Shown here one piece after another: positions 24,237 to 34,069 of a stretch of 64,000 nt of DNA. The stretch covers positions 1 through 64,000 of the forward strand of contig CAJNDS010002464.1 of NCBI GenBank assembly GCA_905221605.1, read 5' to 3'. The position numbers and the translations under genes are program-made. Each line of letters starts with the position of its first letter. Positions within the stretch are counted from its first letter, which is position 1. The DNA is from Symbiodinium natans. Lineage: Eukaryota; Sar; Dinophyceae; Suessiales; Symbiodiniaceae. The notes under the pieces were generated by a model that saw nothing but the letters and a program-made list of their open reading frames with translations, was not told where the DNA came from and made no database searches.

Positions 24237-26527
24237 GTTACCTTAATCATATCAAATTACTTCACATGTTTTGCCCGATTACGATATTTTAAACCAGATG
24301 ATGATAATCAACTACATGATTGTCTCGCACATCTCAAGCACGTTCACAGCAACAAGCCCACTGTCGACGGGCCATGCATCGGAACATCTCAGGAAGAGGA
24401 CCCTACTTGAAGGTTCATGGGTACTTGAAAGTGGGGTGAGAAGTACCCGAATTGAGGGTACAGCCACTTCGAATGAAGTAACCACAATTACCTTACTTAA
24501 AAGCCCGACTTAGATGATTAGCAGCATAAGAACTCCCTTACTTTATAGCCCTACTTGTAAGTACCCATGAGCCTCTGCAAGTATCCCTAAACCCTAAACC
24601 CTAAACCCTAAACCCTCAACCCTCAACCCTAAACCCTAAACCCTAAACACCAAACCCGGCGCGGGCGAACCTCTGGCACCCGTGGATCCAGGTCCAGGTC
24701 CGGATCCCGGCATGCGTGGAGGAGCTCAAGAGCTCGATTCTGCCAAGGCTTCAGGGTTCAGGGTTCAGGGTTCAGGGTTCAGGGTTCAGGGTTCAGGGTT
24801 CAGGGTTCAGGGTTCAGGGTTTAGGGTTTAGGGTTTAGGGTTTAGGTTTTAGGTTTTAGGGTTTAGGGTTTAGGGTTTAGGGTTTAGGGTTTAGGGTTTA
24901 GGGCTTAGGGTTTAGGGTTTAGGGTTTAGGGTCACTCTGTTCTTCTATTATGCTGTTATTCTGCTGAACGATTATTCTGCTATTCTGTTCTTTCAATTAT
25001 TCTACGATTCTGTCACTCACATTATTCTGTTCTTCTACAATTTTGTTATTCTGTAAGTATTCCATTATTCGATTATTCTGTTATTCTATAAAAATTCCAT
25101 TATTCTACCATTCCCTTCTTCCGCGATTCTGTTCTTCTAGGTTCTTTGACCTTTTGGGGTACTCGTATTCGACGTCTCATACGCTTGAAGCATGTCCCGC
25201 ACACGGCGCGAGGAGCAAGAAGCGATTCAGGCAACCGAGCCCGCCCCCTCCTCCTCCCCCAAACCCTAAACTCTGTAAAACCTGTAAACCCTGAAAACCC
25301 TGGAAAACCCCATAAACCCTAAGAACCCTCTAAACCCTATAAACCCTATAAATCCTAAAAACCCTAAAAGCCCCAAAACACCCTAAAAATCCTAAGAACC
25401 CTAAACCACCCCATAAACCCCAAAAAACCCTAAAACACCCTATAAATCCTAAGAACCCTAAGCCACCCAGAAAACCCTAAAAACCCTAAACAGGGCGGCT
25501 GGGGCCTGCAGCTGTCTCTCGAGCTGAATGGCATGGCAAAGGGCGGCTGAAGGCATCTCCCACCTGATTCACAGGGTTCAGGGTTTAGGGTTCAGGGTTT
25601 AGGGTTCAGGGTTTAGGGTTTGGGGTTTAGGGTTTAGGGTTTGGGGTTTAGGGTTTAGGGTTTCGGGTTTAGGGGCTCTCTTCATGCAACATGATGCAGC
25701 TCCGAAGACCGAGTAGGCCCTTCCACGAAATGTATGGACCTTGCATGCACGTGCTGCCACACACACACACAAAACATGTGAAAGGGCGTGGACATGCACA
25801 GTGGTGACTAATGATTCTTGTTCTTATTCTTGGCACACAGGTCACACGCGCCGGGCACACACCTAGGTGAACGAACGGACAAGCAAACAAAAGACAATGA
25901 AAACAAGGAGCCCTAAACCGTAAACCCTAAATTTAAACACTAAACCCCAACCCTAGACCCTAAACCCTAAGCCTTAAACCCTAAACCCCTAAACCCTAAA
26001 CCCCAAACCCTAAACCCCCAAAACCTAAACCCTAAACCCCTAAGCAAGCAAGGAGCGCATCTCACACCTGGCCTCTGCAGGGCTTCCAGAAGGCGGAGCC
26101 TGGGGTTTAGGGTTTAGGGTTTAGAGTTTAGGGTTTAGGGTTCAGGGTTTAGGGGTTAGGGTTTGGGGTTTGGGGTTTAGGGTTTGGGGTTTAGGGTTTA
26201 GGGCACCATCGCCCTCCTTTCTGGGCACCCTGTGTGGCCGAGACCTTTCTTCCTCTACTTGCTCATCTCATGGCCCCGATTCAGTGCCAACGAATCGAAA
26301 CAACAACTAGGATGGCCCTCTTTAACCTCTCTGAAAATCATATTCCTGAATATGACCCTCTTAAACCCAAGAAGGGAAAATATCTAGAAATCTGTCCCAA
26401 GGGCCTACCTGGAAAAGAAAGTTCCACGAGGAAGTGAACCTCCGTTGTACAAGCCTGGCGATGAGCTCGGCATCTTCGGCTGTAGCGGCGTAACCGACAG
26501 AGTCCTTCCCAGAGGTCGCGGGTTTCC

Positions 26528-26640
26528 CTACTTCCCCCCTTCTATACTACCCCCCCGTGAGTTCCGCTTTAGGCAATTTGGCCTAATTTGGGATATTTAA
26601 GGGGGGAACCAAGGGGGGTAGTATAGAGGGGGGTAGCAGG
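26528..26640. repeat. Hairpin element with 'ttctatactacccccc' arms
   Basis: Inverted arms 'cttctatactacccccc' and 'ggggggtagtatagaggggg' flank about 60 bp. It is similar in design to the other small palindromic elements in this region but has its own arm sequence. Confidence 0.65.
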
Positions 26641-27106
26641 CAAACCCATGAAGAGGGAAGAGCAGAGAAGTGGGCGACGGCCACAGCGCTGAACCGGCTG
26701 TGCAAGAGTGCCTCAATGGGTTTGGGGTCTCCCTAACCCTAAACCCTAAACCCCAAACCCTAAATCCTAAACCCTGAACCCTCAGAGGGTTTAGGGTTCT
26801 AGGGCTTTAACACGAGCAGACCGACATGGCATGGAAGAGCCGGAGTCTTCGGCCTGAACTCGCAGAGTCGCATCCCCGCCATCCTTCCAATAGGGTTTAG
26901 GGTTTAGGGTTTGGGGTTTGCGTTTAGGGTTTAGGGTTTAGGGTTTAGGGCTTAGGGCTTAGGGCTTGGGGCTTAGGGTTTAGGGTTTAGGGTTTAGGGT
27001 TTAGGGTTTAGGGTTTAGGGTTTAGGGTTTAGGGCTTAGGGCTTAGGGTTTAGGGTTTAGGGTTTAGGGCTTAGGGTTTAGGGTTTAGGGTTTAGGGCTA
27101 GGACAG

Positions 27107-27253
27107 CCGATGCCAAGATGGGACCCTCGCGACGTGTCCCTAACCGAGAACATACGAATTTGGACCTGCACGTTGTCGTCCGAATCTTCTGCCTCTCAGG
27201 AGCTGCTTAGCACCAAGGCCTACATTATCCACAAGCCACAGTTCCTTGAGCAG
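27107..27253 (+). CDS. Exon of unknown host protein, clean splice borders
   Basis: Open for exactly 49 codons between an acceptor (ctaggacag) and a strong donor (CAG|gtaagg at 27254). Peptide contains 'MPRWDPRDVSLTENIRIW' and 'STKAYIIHKPQFLEQ'. TTTAGGG blocks lie immediately upstream (26895-27097) and shortly downstream. This is among the best examples of an exon set between telomere-like introns. The family is not recognised. An exon at 28274 on the same strand could belong to the same gene. Confidence 0.55.
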
Positions 27254-27419
27254 GTAAGGGGGCGTATGAGGGTTTAGGGTTTAGGGTTTGAGGGTGCCCC
27301 CGCCTCACCGCACGGCTGGGGCTGCAGCAAGCAGCGCCAGGTGCTCTGAATCTCCCCGTCCGCCTGCAGTGAGGCCGGAAGCTCATATTTGGCATAAGAT
27401 GCAGAACATGGGGTCATGT

Positions 27420-27585
27420 GAAGAGTATGTATGTATGTATGGATGTATGTAGGTATGTATGTATGTATGCATAGATATATATATATATATATTTATACAT
27501 ATTTATATTTATATTTATATTTATATTTATATTTATATTTATATTTATATTTATATTTATCTTCATATTTATGTTTATATGGTTA
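27420..27585 (+). repeat. Microsatellite cluster (TATG)n, (TA)n and (ATATTT)n
   Basis: Successive runs of TATG, TA and a six-base 'atattt' unit. Frames over it give Ile/Tyr or Asn/Ile repeats and are artefacts. Confidence 0.9.
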
Positions 27586-27869
27586 ATTTCTTTCTGTATA
27601 TGAAAATTTATATACTGCAAATGTTATATGACATGCAATCCACACCGAGTATGGAAAGACTCCCCCGCCCCCAAAAAAAAAAGAGAAATGCTGCAGATCC
27701 ATCTTGTGTGCACGCCTCTGCTCTGCGAAGGTGCTGTTTGTTCGTCGGGCCCCGGGCGTTTCGGACAGGGATTCGAGCCAGCTTGGGCAGGACCTCAATC
27801 TGCATAGGGTTGAGGGTTTAGGATTTAGGGTTTGCGGGTTTAGGGTGTGGGGTTTAGGGTTTCGGGTTT

Positions 27870-28273
27870 GAGCCACGCTCTTCGGAGCTTTGCGTGCATT
27901 CACGTCAGGATTACTATTATGGCGGGCGAACATAAGATCTTTTCACTCGCCCGTAATACTATTAAGGGAACACATGAATTATATTGCAATGGTCACGAAC
28001 GTAGTGAGGCACGCATACAATATAATGAGTGTGTGAATGACAAGAGTGAACGAACAAGGAAACGAAAGAAAAGAGTGTACGAAGTGAATTCACGTCACCG
28101 TTTCGTGCGAGCTAATTCGCTTTATTTCGCCCGCTGCATTATTAGTATGATTATTAGGGTGTGAATGTAATGAACGCCCTGAAGAGAATACGTGAATTCA
28201 ATTATAAGGACGCAGGACGCATGAATTTAATGAACATATGAACGAAACAAGAACGAAATAGAAGCATGAATAG
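27870..28273. other. AT-richer spacer without a supported gene
   Basis: Contains degenerate repeats of a 'gaacgaa/gtgaatg' kind ('aatgagtgtgtgaatgac', 'aacgaacaaggaaacg'). The plus-strand frame at 27847-28164 crosses it but has repeat-driven composition. No RNA gene is seen. Confidence 0.4.
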
Positions 28274-28372
28274 GGCCCCAGCGACCAGCTCAAGTCTTAC
28301 TGGGAGCTTGGCTCGATGGCTGCGTATGGCAGCATCGAACTCCAGCTGCAACACCTCTTTCGCCTCAGATGA
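28274..28372 (+). CDS. Candidate terminal exon of unknown host protein
   Basis: Acceptor-like 'catgaatag' followed by an open 32-codon stretch ending in TGA at 28370-28372. Peptide reads 'GPSDQLKSYWELGSMAAYGS' and 'IELQLQHLFRLR'. Codon use and amphipathic pattern are protein-like. It could be the last exon of the gene that includes 27107-27253; phase continuity cannot be tested without the exons between them. Confidence 0.4.
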   Translation, partial: GPSDQLKSYWELGSMAAYGSIELQLQHLFRLR

Positions 28373-28815
28373 CAAGTCTCAGACGGCATTTAGCGCTCGT
28401 TTCGGCTTAGGGTTTAGGGTTTAGGGTTTAGGGTTTAGGGTTTAGGGTTTAGGGTTTAGGGTTCCCAACCAATTGCAAGTGTGAGGTCAAAGGTCGGTCT
28501 GAGCTGAAAACTTGAGAGGAGATGACGCATCTGCCACAATGCAGTAGAATAGTCGTGAACTTTTGTCATCTGTTCTTGGAAGAGGAATCATACGAAATGC
28601 CTAGGGCTTAGGAGTCATACGAATGCACGTGCAGGGAGTCCCTTTTTTCTCAACACTGAAATCGCTGTCAGTCTGACATGTCTTTGCTTTCCCTTCTCAA
28701 AAACTGCAACCTGGGGCAGAGGAACAGCGTGCCAATGCAGGCTTTCATCCCCTGCCTCTGGATTGCATGCGCGTCTTCATCTGCGTCGAAGTTTCGACCG
28801 GCACTACTTCTGAGC

Positions 28816-29958
28816 TTAGCGAACAAATGGCAATATGGCTGGAAAGCCCAGTGCTGCAAGGCCTCCGATAGCTACGGAGGCCAGCATGTGTTTTTCACTT
28901 TCCTCTGATTTTTTACGGAGCTGCTGCACCATGAAACGATACTGCTGCTCCAAAGATGACACAACTTGCTCGAGTTGTCGTGTGCCTTGTGCCTCTCGCT
29001 CCTGGTCCTGCTGAGCTCGCCGGACTTGTGCTTGCAGCTCCTTGCGGGTCTCCTCCGAGTCCTTCTGCACTCGCTGGAGTTGTGTTTGCAGAGCCTTGTT
29101 GGTCTCCTCCGAGTCCTTCTGAGCTCGAATCAGATGCTGGTTGTTTGCTTGCACGCTGCTAAGTTGCTCTTCAAGACCTTGCACTTTCTCGTCCCACTCG
29201 TTAACTCTCACCTGCTGAACATCCTGGCTTCTGATCTCCATGCCGCGAGTCTTCTGCACTATGAACTTGACCAAGGCTTCGGGGAGTGGCTTCACCTTGT
29301 TATCCGCACCTTCCAGAGCAGAGTCGCGCGCAACTGGGCAGATAAGCGGGATTGCCTTGTCGGAGGGCAGCGTTGCCAACAGTGACCTGGCCAAATGTCC
29401 AGATGCCGGGCTGGTATCGGACTTGAGCTCCTCGAACTCGCGTTGCGGCATCTGGTTGATGATGATGGCATAATGCGTGATGGGCGCCGCGTCAAGAACC
29501 AAGTTCATGGTGGTTACATCCTCAGGTCGCACCCGGCCATTCTGGAGCGTGATGACGAAGAAGATTTTGTAGCGGCCGTCTTGCTTCAAAGCCTCGGTGA
29601 TAGCCTCCGCAGCAGCCTCCCGCCTCTTCATGTCGGACAGGCCTGGTGTGTCCATGAAGGTATGCTTGCCATGTTTGACTTGGTCAAACCTGTACGTCAT
29701 ACCCTCACCATACGAGATGCCCGATTGGAATGTCAACTCGCCAATCAGGCCATTGAGGATGGTGCTCTTTCCTGTGCCGGGGTTGCCAACAAACAAAAAG
29801 TTTGTTGGCTCCGCCTCAGCAAGCATCTGGGGAGCTGAACCCTTAAAGAACCATGTCCAGCCCGAGCCAGACATGCCTGACACGACAGGCGCCCAGGTCA
29901 TGAACAGCACTGCCAAGGAAGACGCCTGGACGGCACCTGCACGCTTGGGCATCGTCAT
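28816..29958 (-). CDS. AIG1/IAN-like GTPase with coiled coil and C-terminal membrane segment
   Basis: An intact single-exon gene of 380 aa. A hydrophobic stretch near residues 11-30 may be a signal or anchor. The G domain shows Walker A 'GNPGTGKST' (58-66), the G3 motif 'DTPG' (103-106) and a 'VITLQNGRVRPED' segment typical of AIG1/septin-like paraseptin GTPases. G4 is weak ('INQM' near 167 in place of T/NKxD), so base specificity is uncertain. Residues about 255-355 are a coiled coil with three 17-residue-type repeats (RAQKDSEETNKALQTQLQ and relatives). The last 20 residues (SVAIGGLAALGFPAILPF) are hydrophobic, consistent with a tail anchor. Members of this superfamily act at membranes in immunity or organelle traffic; the role here is not known. 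It is surrounded by telomere-like blocks and lacks visible introns, which could mean retroposition. Confidence 0.75.
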   Translation of the reverse strand: MTMPKRAGAVQASSLAVLFMTWAPVVSGMSGSGWTWFFKGSAPQMLAEAEPTNFLFVGNPGTGKSTILNGLIGELTFQSGISYGEGMTYRFDQVKHGKHTFMDTPGLSDMKRREAAAEAITEALKQDGRYKIFFVITLQNGRVRPEDVTTMNLVLDAAPITHYAIIINQMPQREFEELKSDTSPASGHLARSLLATLPSDKAIPLICPVARDSALEGADNKVKPLPEALVKFIVQKTRGMEIRSQDVQQVRVNEWDEKVQGLEEQLSSVQANNQHLIRAQKDSEETNKALQTQLQRVQKDSEETRKELQAQVRRAQQDQEREAQGTRQLEQVVSSLEQQYRFMVQQLRKKSEESEKHMLASVAIGGLAALGFPAILPFVR

Positions 29959-30929
29959 GGCTCTGGCGAAGCAAGCACTAGGGAGTCTGGCAGCAACAAG
30001 ACGCGAGGTCTCGACAAGAGTCTGGAGCCGAAGCGTGGCCAGCGAACACCATTCTCAGGTTCCAGCACGGCCCCCAGACGTTTGGCTTTTGGCTTCAACT
30101 CCCCTGAACTTGTCGAACAGTCCTACATCCCATCGATTGCCTGCAAGTGTCGCAAATAGATCTAGAGCCTGCGCGAAGTGCAGCGTCCGTCCGAAATAGG
30201 GTTTGGGGTTTGGGGGTCAAGGCTTAGGGTTTGCCGGCTTTCTGTACGTTGGATACGCCCGAGCCTCCTCCGTAAGCGCCTGCAGCGTGCTGTCGTCTGC
30301 CTCTGTGGCATTCGGGCGCCATCAAAAGCCTTCCGTTCCTACGCCCAAACCCTCAACCCCAAACCCCAAACCCTAAAGCCTAAACCCTAAACAGAGCAGC
30401 ACTCACCTCCATCCAGCCTCCATCGCTTCTCGGGTTTCTGGCCCGTCGTAGCTGGCATCCTCGCCCGCCCCTAAACCCTAAACCCTAAACCCTAAACCCT
30501 AAACCCTAAACCCTAAACCCTAAACCCTAAACCCTCCAAAACAAACCCCACAACATCTGAGTCTTTGGATGCACCTTGGGGACGTTGGGGGACAACTAGG
30601 GTTTAGGGTTTCGGATTTAGGGTTTAGGGTTTAGTGGTCATATACCCAGAACTACGATAATTCCTATTAAGGTATATGAGCCATAAACCCTTTTAGGGTT
30701 CATTTCGTCCCCAAGGCATCGGGCAAATGGTACGCTGGCTTCCGAAAATGGGCGCACCTTCTTATAAGGGAAGCCTACTATTTTGGGGGGGTCCCCGACT
30801 TTCGTAACTCCCCCGCATGGTCTTAGGCTCTTGGGGTTTAGGGTTTAGGGTTTAGGGTTTAGGGTTTAGGGTTTAGGGTTTAGGGTTTAGGGTTTAGGGT
30901 TTAGGAGCTCCCTCTGAGAAGGCACTTAC

Positions 30930-30988
30930 GCACCAGCGGCCCGTCCTCCACCAAGTGGGCCACCTTCGGGGGATCAGGCATCGCCACT
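30930..30988 (-). CDS. Small exon (59 bp) of unknown host protein
   Basis: Minus-sense acceptor 'acgtacag' and donor 'GTGC|gtaagt' (30924-30929) bound a segment encoding 'VAMPDPPKVAHLVEDGPLVR'. The two splice signals and the open frame agree. A TTTAGGG block ends at 30904 on one side and a CCCTAAA block starts near 31000 on the other, so both introns are telomere-like. Confidence 0.5.
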
Positions 30989-31783
30989 CTGTACGTTCAC
31001 CTAAACCTTAAACCCTAAACCCTAAACCCTAAACCTTAAACCCTAAACCCTAAACCCTAAACAACTCTTTGGGGGTCTCAGAGAACGATCGCACCAGGGA
31101 GGCCCCCAAAACGCGCCTGGTCGAGGACCTTGACCCCGGTGACGTGGCTGGATGTGCAAGCCTCAGTGGGGAAAAAAGGGTTTAGGGTTTAGGGTTTAGG
31201 TTTTAGGGTTTAGGGTTTAGGGTTTAGGGCTTAGGGTTAGCGGAGTGAACAGACAAGTTCACCCGCTCGGCCCGGCCCTCGTACTCATGTGGGCATCTCC
31301 CACAATAGGGGTACCCTTTTTGAGGGGTCTTTTATGGGGGGTACCAGCTGGAAAAGCCCCCGTTGAGCATCCCTAAACCCTAAACCCTAAACCCGAAACC
31401 GTAAACAATAAACCCTAAACTCTCAACAGTCTAAAACGTCTCAAAGGCAGAGTCGGGCCCCCCGCCCCCCCCTGGGTTCCCGCACTTTCATGGCCGACTT
31501 TATGGGACGATCGCGCTGCCAGGCCCCTTCGCCATACCTCGGAGGCCCAGGCAGTTTAGGGTTTAGGGTTCAGGGTTTCGGGTTTAGGGTTTCGGGCTGC
31601 TCAACGGGGGCTTCCTACAGCTTGTGACAACTCCTTCGAGCCGAGATGCAGCTTATCCCAGTTCGCAGGGACTTGCGCAACGTGGAGGGAGCCCTGCATG
31701 GCTTCATAGGGTTCAGGGTTCAGGGTTCAGGGTTCAGGGTTCAGGGTTCAGGGTTCAGGGTTCAGTGGCTGCACAGATCCGGC

Positions 31784-31875
31784 TCAGCACCCGGTTGCAC
31801 CCTTCGAGCAGACCGCCGCCTTCTGCTTCAACAGCTCGCGAAGCTTGGCGGCAAACTGCAGATTGTCGCCAAAAC
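31784..31875 (-). CDS. Small terminal exon (92 bp) of unknown host protein
   Basis: Minus-sense acceptor 'gactctcgcag' followed by an open frame encoding 'FGDNLQFAAKLRELLKQKAA' and 'VCSKGATGC' and then TGA. The helix is strongly amphipathic and the frame looks coding. It sits between a TTCAGGG block (31708-31765) and a CCCTAAA block (31908-32050). Confidence 0.45.
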
Positions 31876-32454
31876 CTGCGAGAGTCACGGCCGTAATCCG
31901 GATCCCCCTAAACCCTAAACCCTAAATCCTAAACCCAAAACCCAAACCCCAAAACCTCCCTAAACCCTAAACCCTAAACCCTAAACCCTAAACCCTAAAC
32001 CCTAAACCCTAAACCCTAAACCCTAAACCCTAAACCCTAAACCCTAAACCAATCAGCGCCGGAGCCTCGACCCGCGCGCTCGTCTTCTGTGAGGCCCGAT
32101 AGAGGCACTCGGAGGCACCTCCCCGTCTCAGAAAGTGCCATGTCTAGTCCGTTTTGGGGTTTAGGGTTAGGGTTTAGGGTTTTGGGTTTTGGGTTTTGGG
32201 TTTTGGGTTTTGGGTTTTGGGTTTTGGGTTTAGGGTTTAGGGTTTAGGGTTGAGGGTTTAGGGTTTAGGGTTTTTGACCATACGCGACGTGGCCCACGTG
32301 AATTGCAACACCCGCCCCTGCCAACTCTTCTTGTTGCTAAGACCGCCGCTCTTCGTCATGGCGCTCGCCGCCATAGGAACATGCCTGAGCCAAGCGGGGA
32401 GCCCTTGAGGGGCTCTTTCCACTGCGTCCTCATGGCTGCGGCTCATGGGTGCCG

Positions 32455-32476
32455 CCCCCCCCCCCCCCCCCCCCCC
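32455..32476 (+). repeat. Poly-C insertion site, left side
   Basis: Twenty-two C residues directly abut the left TIR. The matching tract of 14 C at 53983-53996 abuts the right TIR on the same strand. This is what a target-site duplication inside a homopolymer would look like; its exact length cannot be read from the sequence. Confidence 0.7.
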
Positions 32477-32948
32477 AAAAAAATAGTGGAAAGGGGGATT
32501 GAAGGGTCAATGGGTTTAGGGTTGCCCCGCCTCTTTCATTCTTTGTTTTTTCTCATTGCATCCTAACTTTTCTCCATTCGTTGCACCTGTTTCGTTTTCA
32601 CTTCTAGGGTCATTGACTTTCTCACCCCTGTTGTCTTACCCTTTCACGTTTTTCAGTTCATCTCATCTCGTTCGTTTTCTCATTCTTGCTCACTTTTTGC
32701 TCATCTCCTCTGTTTTCTGCTTAGCCTCAGTTCCGGTACATCTCATTTAAGTATTTGCTCCACCTCTCACGTTTCCATTTCTACACATATTACTTTTCCT
32801 TACATTTTGTTTCTTGTCTCCTCATTCGTTATTTTCCACTTCTTGTTTCGGTATTCTTCCGTGGTTCATAGATTATAACATCATATGGTAAATATTGGTT
32901 CGGGAATTGTTCGGAGTTTGGACAGTCCTGGGGTTTATGTTGTTGTTC
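32477..32948 (+). repeat. Left terminal inverted repeat (~472 bp)
   Basis: Matches the reverse complement of 53512-53982 almost perfectly up to about 32921, then imperfectly to 32948 (a short mismatched patch and a one-base length difference). Starts with seven A residues next to the host poly-C. It includes one telomere-like 'gggtttaggg' and a 'taagtatttg' box. A 64-codon frame occurs in both repeats in mirror orientation and is not regarded as a gene. Confidence 0.95.
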
Positions 32949-32975
32949 GCATATGCTACACGAAAACTTAGTGTT

Positions 32976-33013
32976 CAACCATTATATTATATTTATTAAT
33001 AATATTATGGTTG
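32976..33013. repeat. CAACCAT...ATGGTTG hairpin inside the left TIR
   Basis: An AT-rich perfect-armed palindrome with CAACCAT / ATGGTTG ends. Its counterpart, nearly identical in reverse complement, lies at 52994-53031 inside the right TIR. It sits at the 3' end of the minus-strand gene at 33005, so it could end transcription; a replication or packaging role is equally possible. Confidence 0.6.
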
Positions 33014-33316
33014 TTGTTTTTCTAAGTTTCTGATGTGTTTCTTTGTTCTCTCATGTTCTGCCTTTTTATATTTCTTAATAATACAATTACATATAGGACA
33101 TTCAATTTCAATCTTCTTATACTCACGCCTCACTTCTAGCATCTGTTCCTTATGTCGTTCATATTTTTCTCTGTACCATTGCTTATGTTTATCTAGGTTA
33201 TTATAATAATAAGCATGTCGTATATCAATGCAACTTTTACATTGTTTGTTAGTATTGTTAAACTCGCTTAAGGTTTTCTCTTTCTTACATCTTGTACACA
33301 CTTTGTTTGTTTCCAT
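33005..33316 (-). CDS. Small protein with two zinc-binding modules
   Basis: 103 aa. The N-terminus has CTRC ... CKSC (two C-x2-C knuckles in a 'CxxCKxEKxLSEFxx' setting, as in many small viral and HNH-associated proteins). The C-terminus has CPIC followed by two His (a C2H2-like finger) like the tails of the three GIY-YIG proteins of this element. No GIY-YIG or HNH core is present. A TATA-like 'ttatatac' and a 'cctaaagac' box lie just upstream. It may bind nucleic acid; that is inference. Confidence 0.65.
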   Translation of the reverse strand: METNKVCTRCKKEKTLSEFNNTNKQCKSCIDIRHAYYYNNLDKHKQWYREKYERHKEQMLEVRREYKKIEIECPICNCIIKKYKKAEHERTKKHIRNLEKQQP

Positions 33317-33360
33317 CCTTAGTATATAAGGGTTTCTAGTCTTTAGGTGGTTTCATAGTT

Positions 33361-33640
33361 TTATCTCATTAAATATCCACATGATGAATTGTAAGGAACA
33401 TCAAACTCTTGTTTATTACTTTCCTCAGTTAAAGTTTCATCTTCTTCATCTTCTGTTACTTTACTAATATCATTCAGTAACTTCTTATAATGGTCTCTTT
33501 TAGTTTCAAAGTTTGTAATTTCTTCATCATACTTCTTAATCTCATCTACAATCATAGTAACATCATCTTCGTCTAAAACTTTTTCATAACTAATTTTAAG
33601 GTTATAGCAAACTTCTTGAACTTCGTCAGTGAGTTCAAGG
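33361..33640 (-). pseudogene. Truncated coiled-coil gene, inverted paralogue of 53084-53461
   Basis: The minus frame ends at 33361 and aligns by eye with residues about 25-72 of the protein at the right end: 'EVCYNLKISYEKVLDEDDV' against 'ELCKLLKVYESVFDEEDV', followed by similar Lys/Glu/Ile heptads. Similarity stops near 33640, where the sequence changes into the 32-bp GC-rich minisatellite. The N-terminal part of the gene is therefore missing, and the frame continuing to 33741 is repeat-encoded. The intact relative has 125 aa. A role is not known. Confidence 0.65.
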
Positions 33641-33654
33641 TGCTGGAGGACAGG

Positions 33655-34032
33655 GCGGGAGAAACCCATTTTCACCCACAACCCCCTTCGGAGAAACCCA
33701 TTTTCACCCTTCATTTTCCCTACTAAAATCAGACTATACACACTACTAGGAGAAACCCATTTTCACCCACAACCCCCTTCGGAGAAACCCATTTTCACCC
33801 ACAACCCCCTTCGGAGAAACCCATTTTCACCCACAACCCCCTTCGGAGAAACCCATTTTCACCCACAACCCCCTTCGGAGAAACCCATTTTCACCCACAA
33901 CCCCCTTCGGAGAAACCCATTTTCACCCACAACCCCCTTCGGAGAAACCCATTTTCACCCACAACCCCCTTCCGAGAAACCCATTTTCACCCACAACCCC
34001 CTTCGGAGAAACCCATTTTCACCCACGACTCT
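33655..34032 (+). repeat. 32-bp tandem minisatellite
   Basis: Unit of 32 bp with core 'gagaaacccattttcaccca' plus 'caacccccttcg'. Nine units in register start at 33749, 33781, 33813, 33845, 33877, 33909, 33941, 33973 and 34005. One and a half further units lie at 33657-33710, separated by about 40 bp of unlike sequence. Much more GC-rich than the rest of the element. Because 32 is not a multiple of three, frames through it give a 32-residue peptide repeat; these are not treated as genes. Confidence 0.95.
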
Positions 34033-34069
34033 TTCCAAGTCATGACGCCGAGACCCGCATCAAGCACAA

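Larger units (their letters stand above)
11854..32454. repeat. Region of alternating TTTAGGG / CCCTAAA blocks
   Basis: About sixty short telomere-like blocks. Examples in + orientation: 12570-12667, 14935-15038, 17715-17885, 18217-18327, 18603-18772, 19866-20115, 22114-22217, 24748-24932, 26895-27097, 30835-30904, 32154-32272. Examples in CCCTAAA orientation: 11960-12030, 16960-17080, 19419-19568, 20581-20635, 20911-20990, 21165-21250, 22303-22415, 25255-25495, 25911-26045, 31908-32050. Adjacent blocks often have opposite orientation and are separated by about 80-150 bp of unique DNA. Variant units (TTCAGGG, TTTGGGG, GCTTAGGG) are clustered within blocks, as expected if blocks grow by local duplication. 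Confidence 0.9.

Noticed and set aside
27414-27821. Ile/Tyr- and Asn/Ile-rich frames
   Set aside because: They are translations of the TA, TATG and ATATTT microsatellites.
11854-32454. CRISPR-like arrangement of repeats and spacers
   Set aside because: Repeats vary in length and orientation, have no fixed unit per spacer, and the DNA is eukaryotic; the repeat is the telomere motif.
32556-32750. 64-codon frame in the left TIR with an identical copy at 53709-53903
   Set aside because: It is the same sequence mirrored by the terminal inverted repeats, with low-complexity Ser/Phe/Leu composition, no promoter-like box and no domain.
33629-34045. 138-codon plus-strand frame
   Set aside because: It is a translation of the 32-bp minisatellite; the peptide repeats every 32 residues and has no start context.
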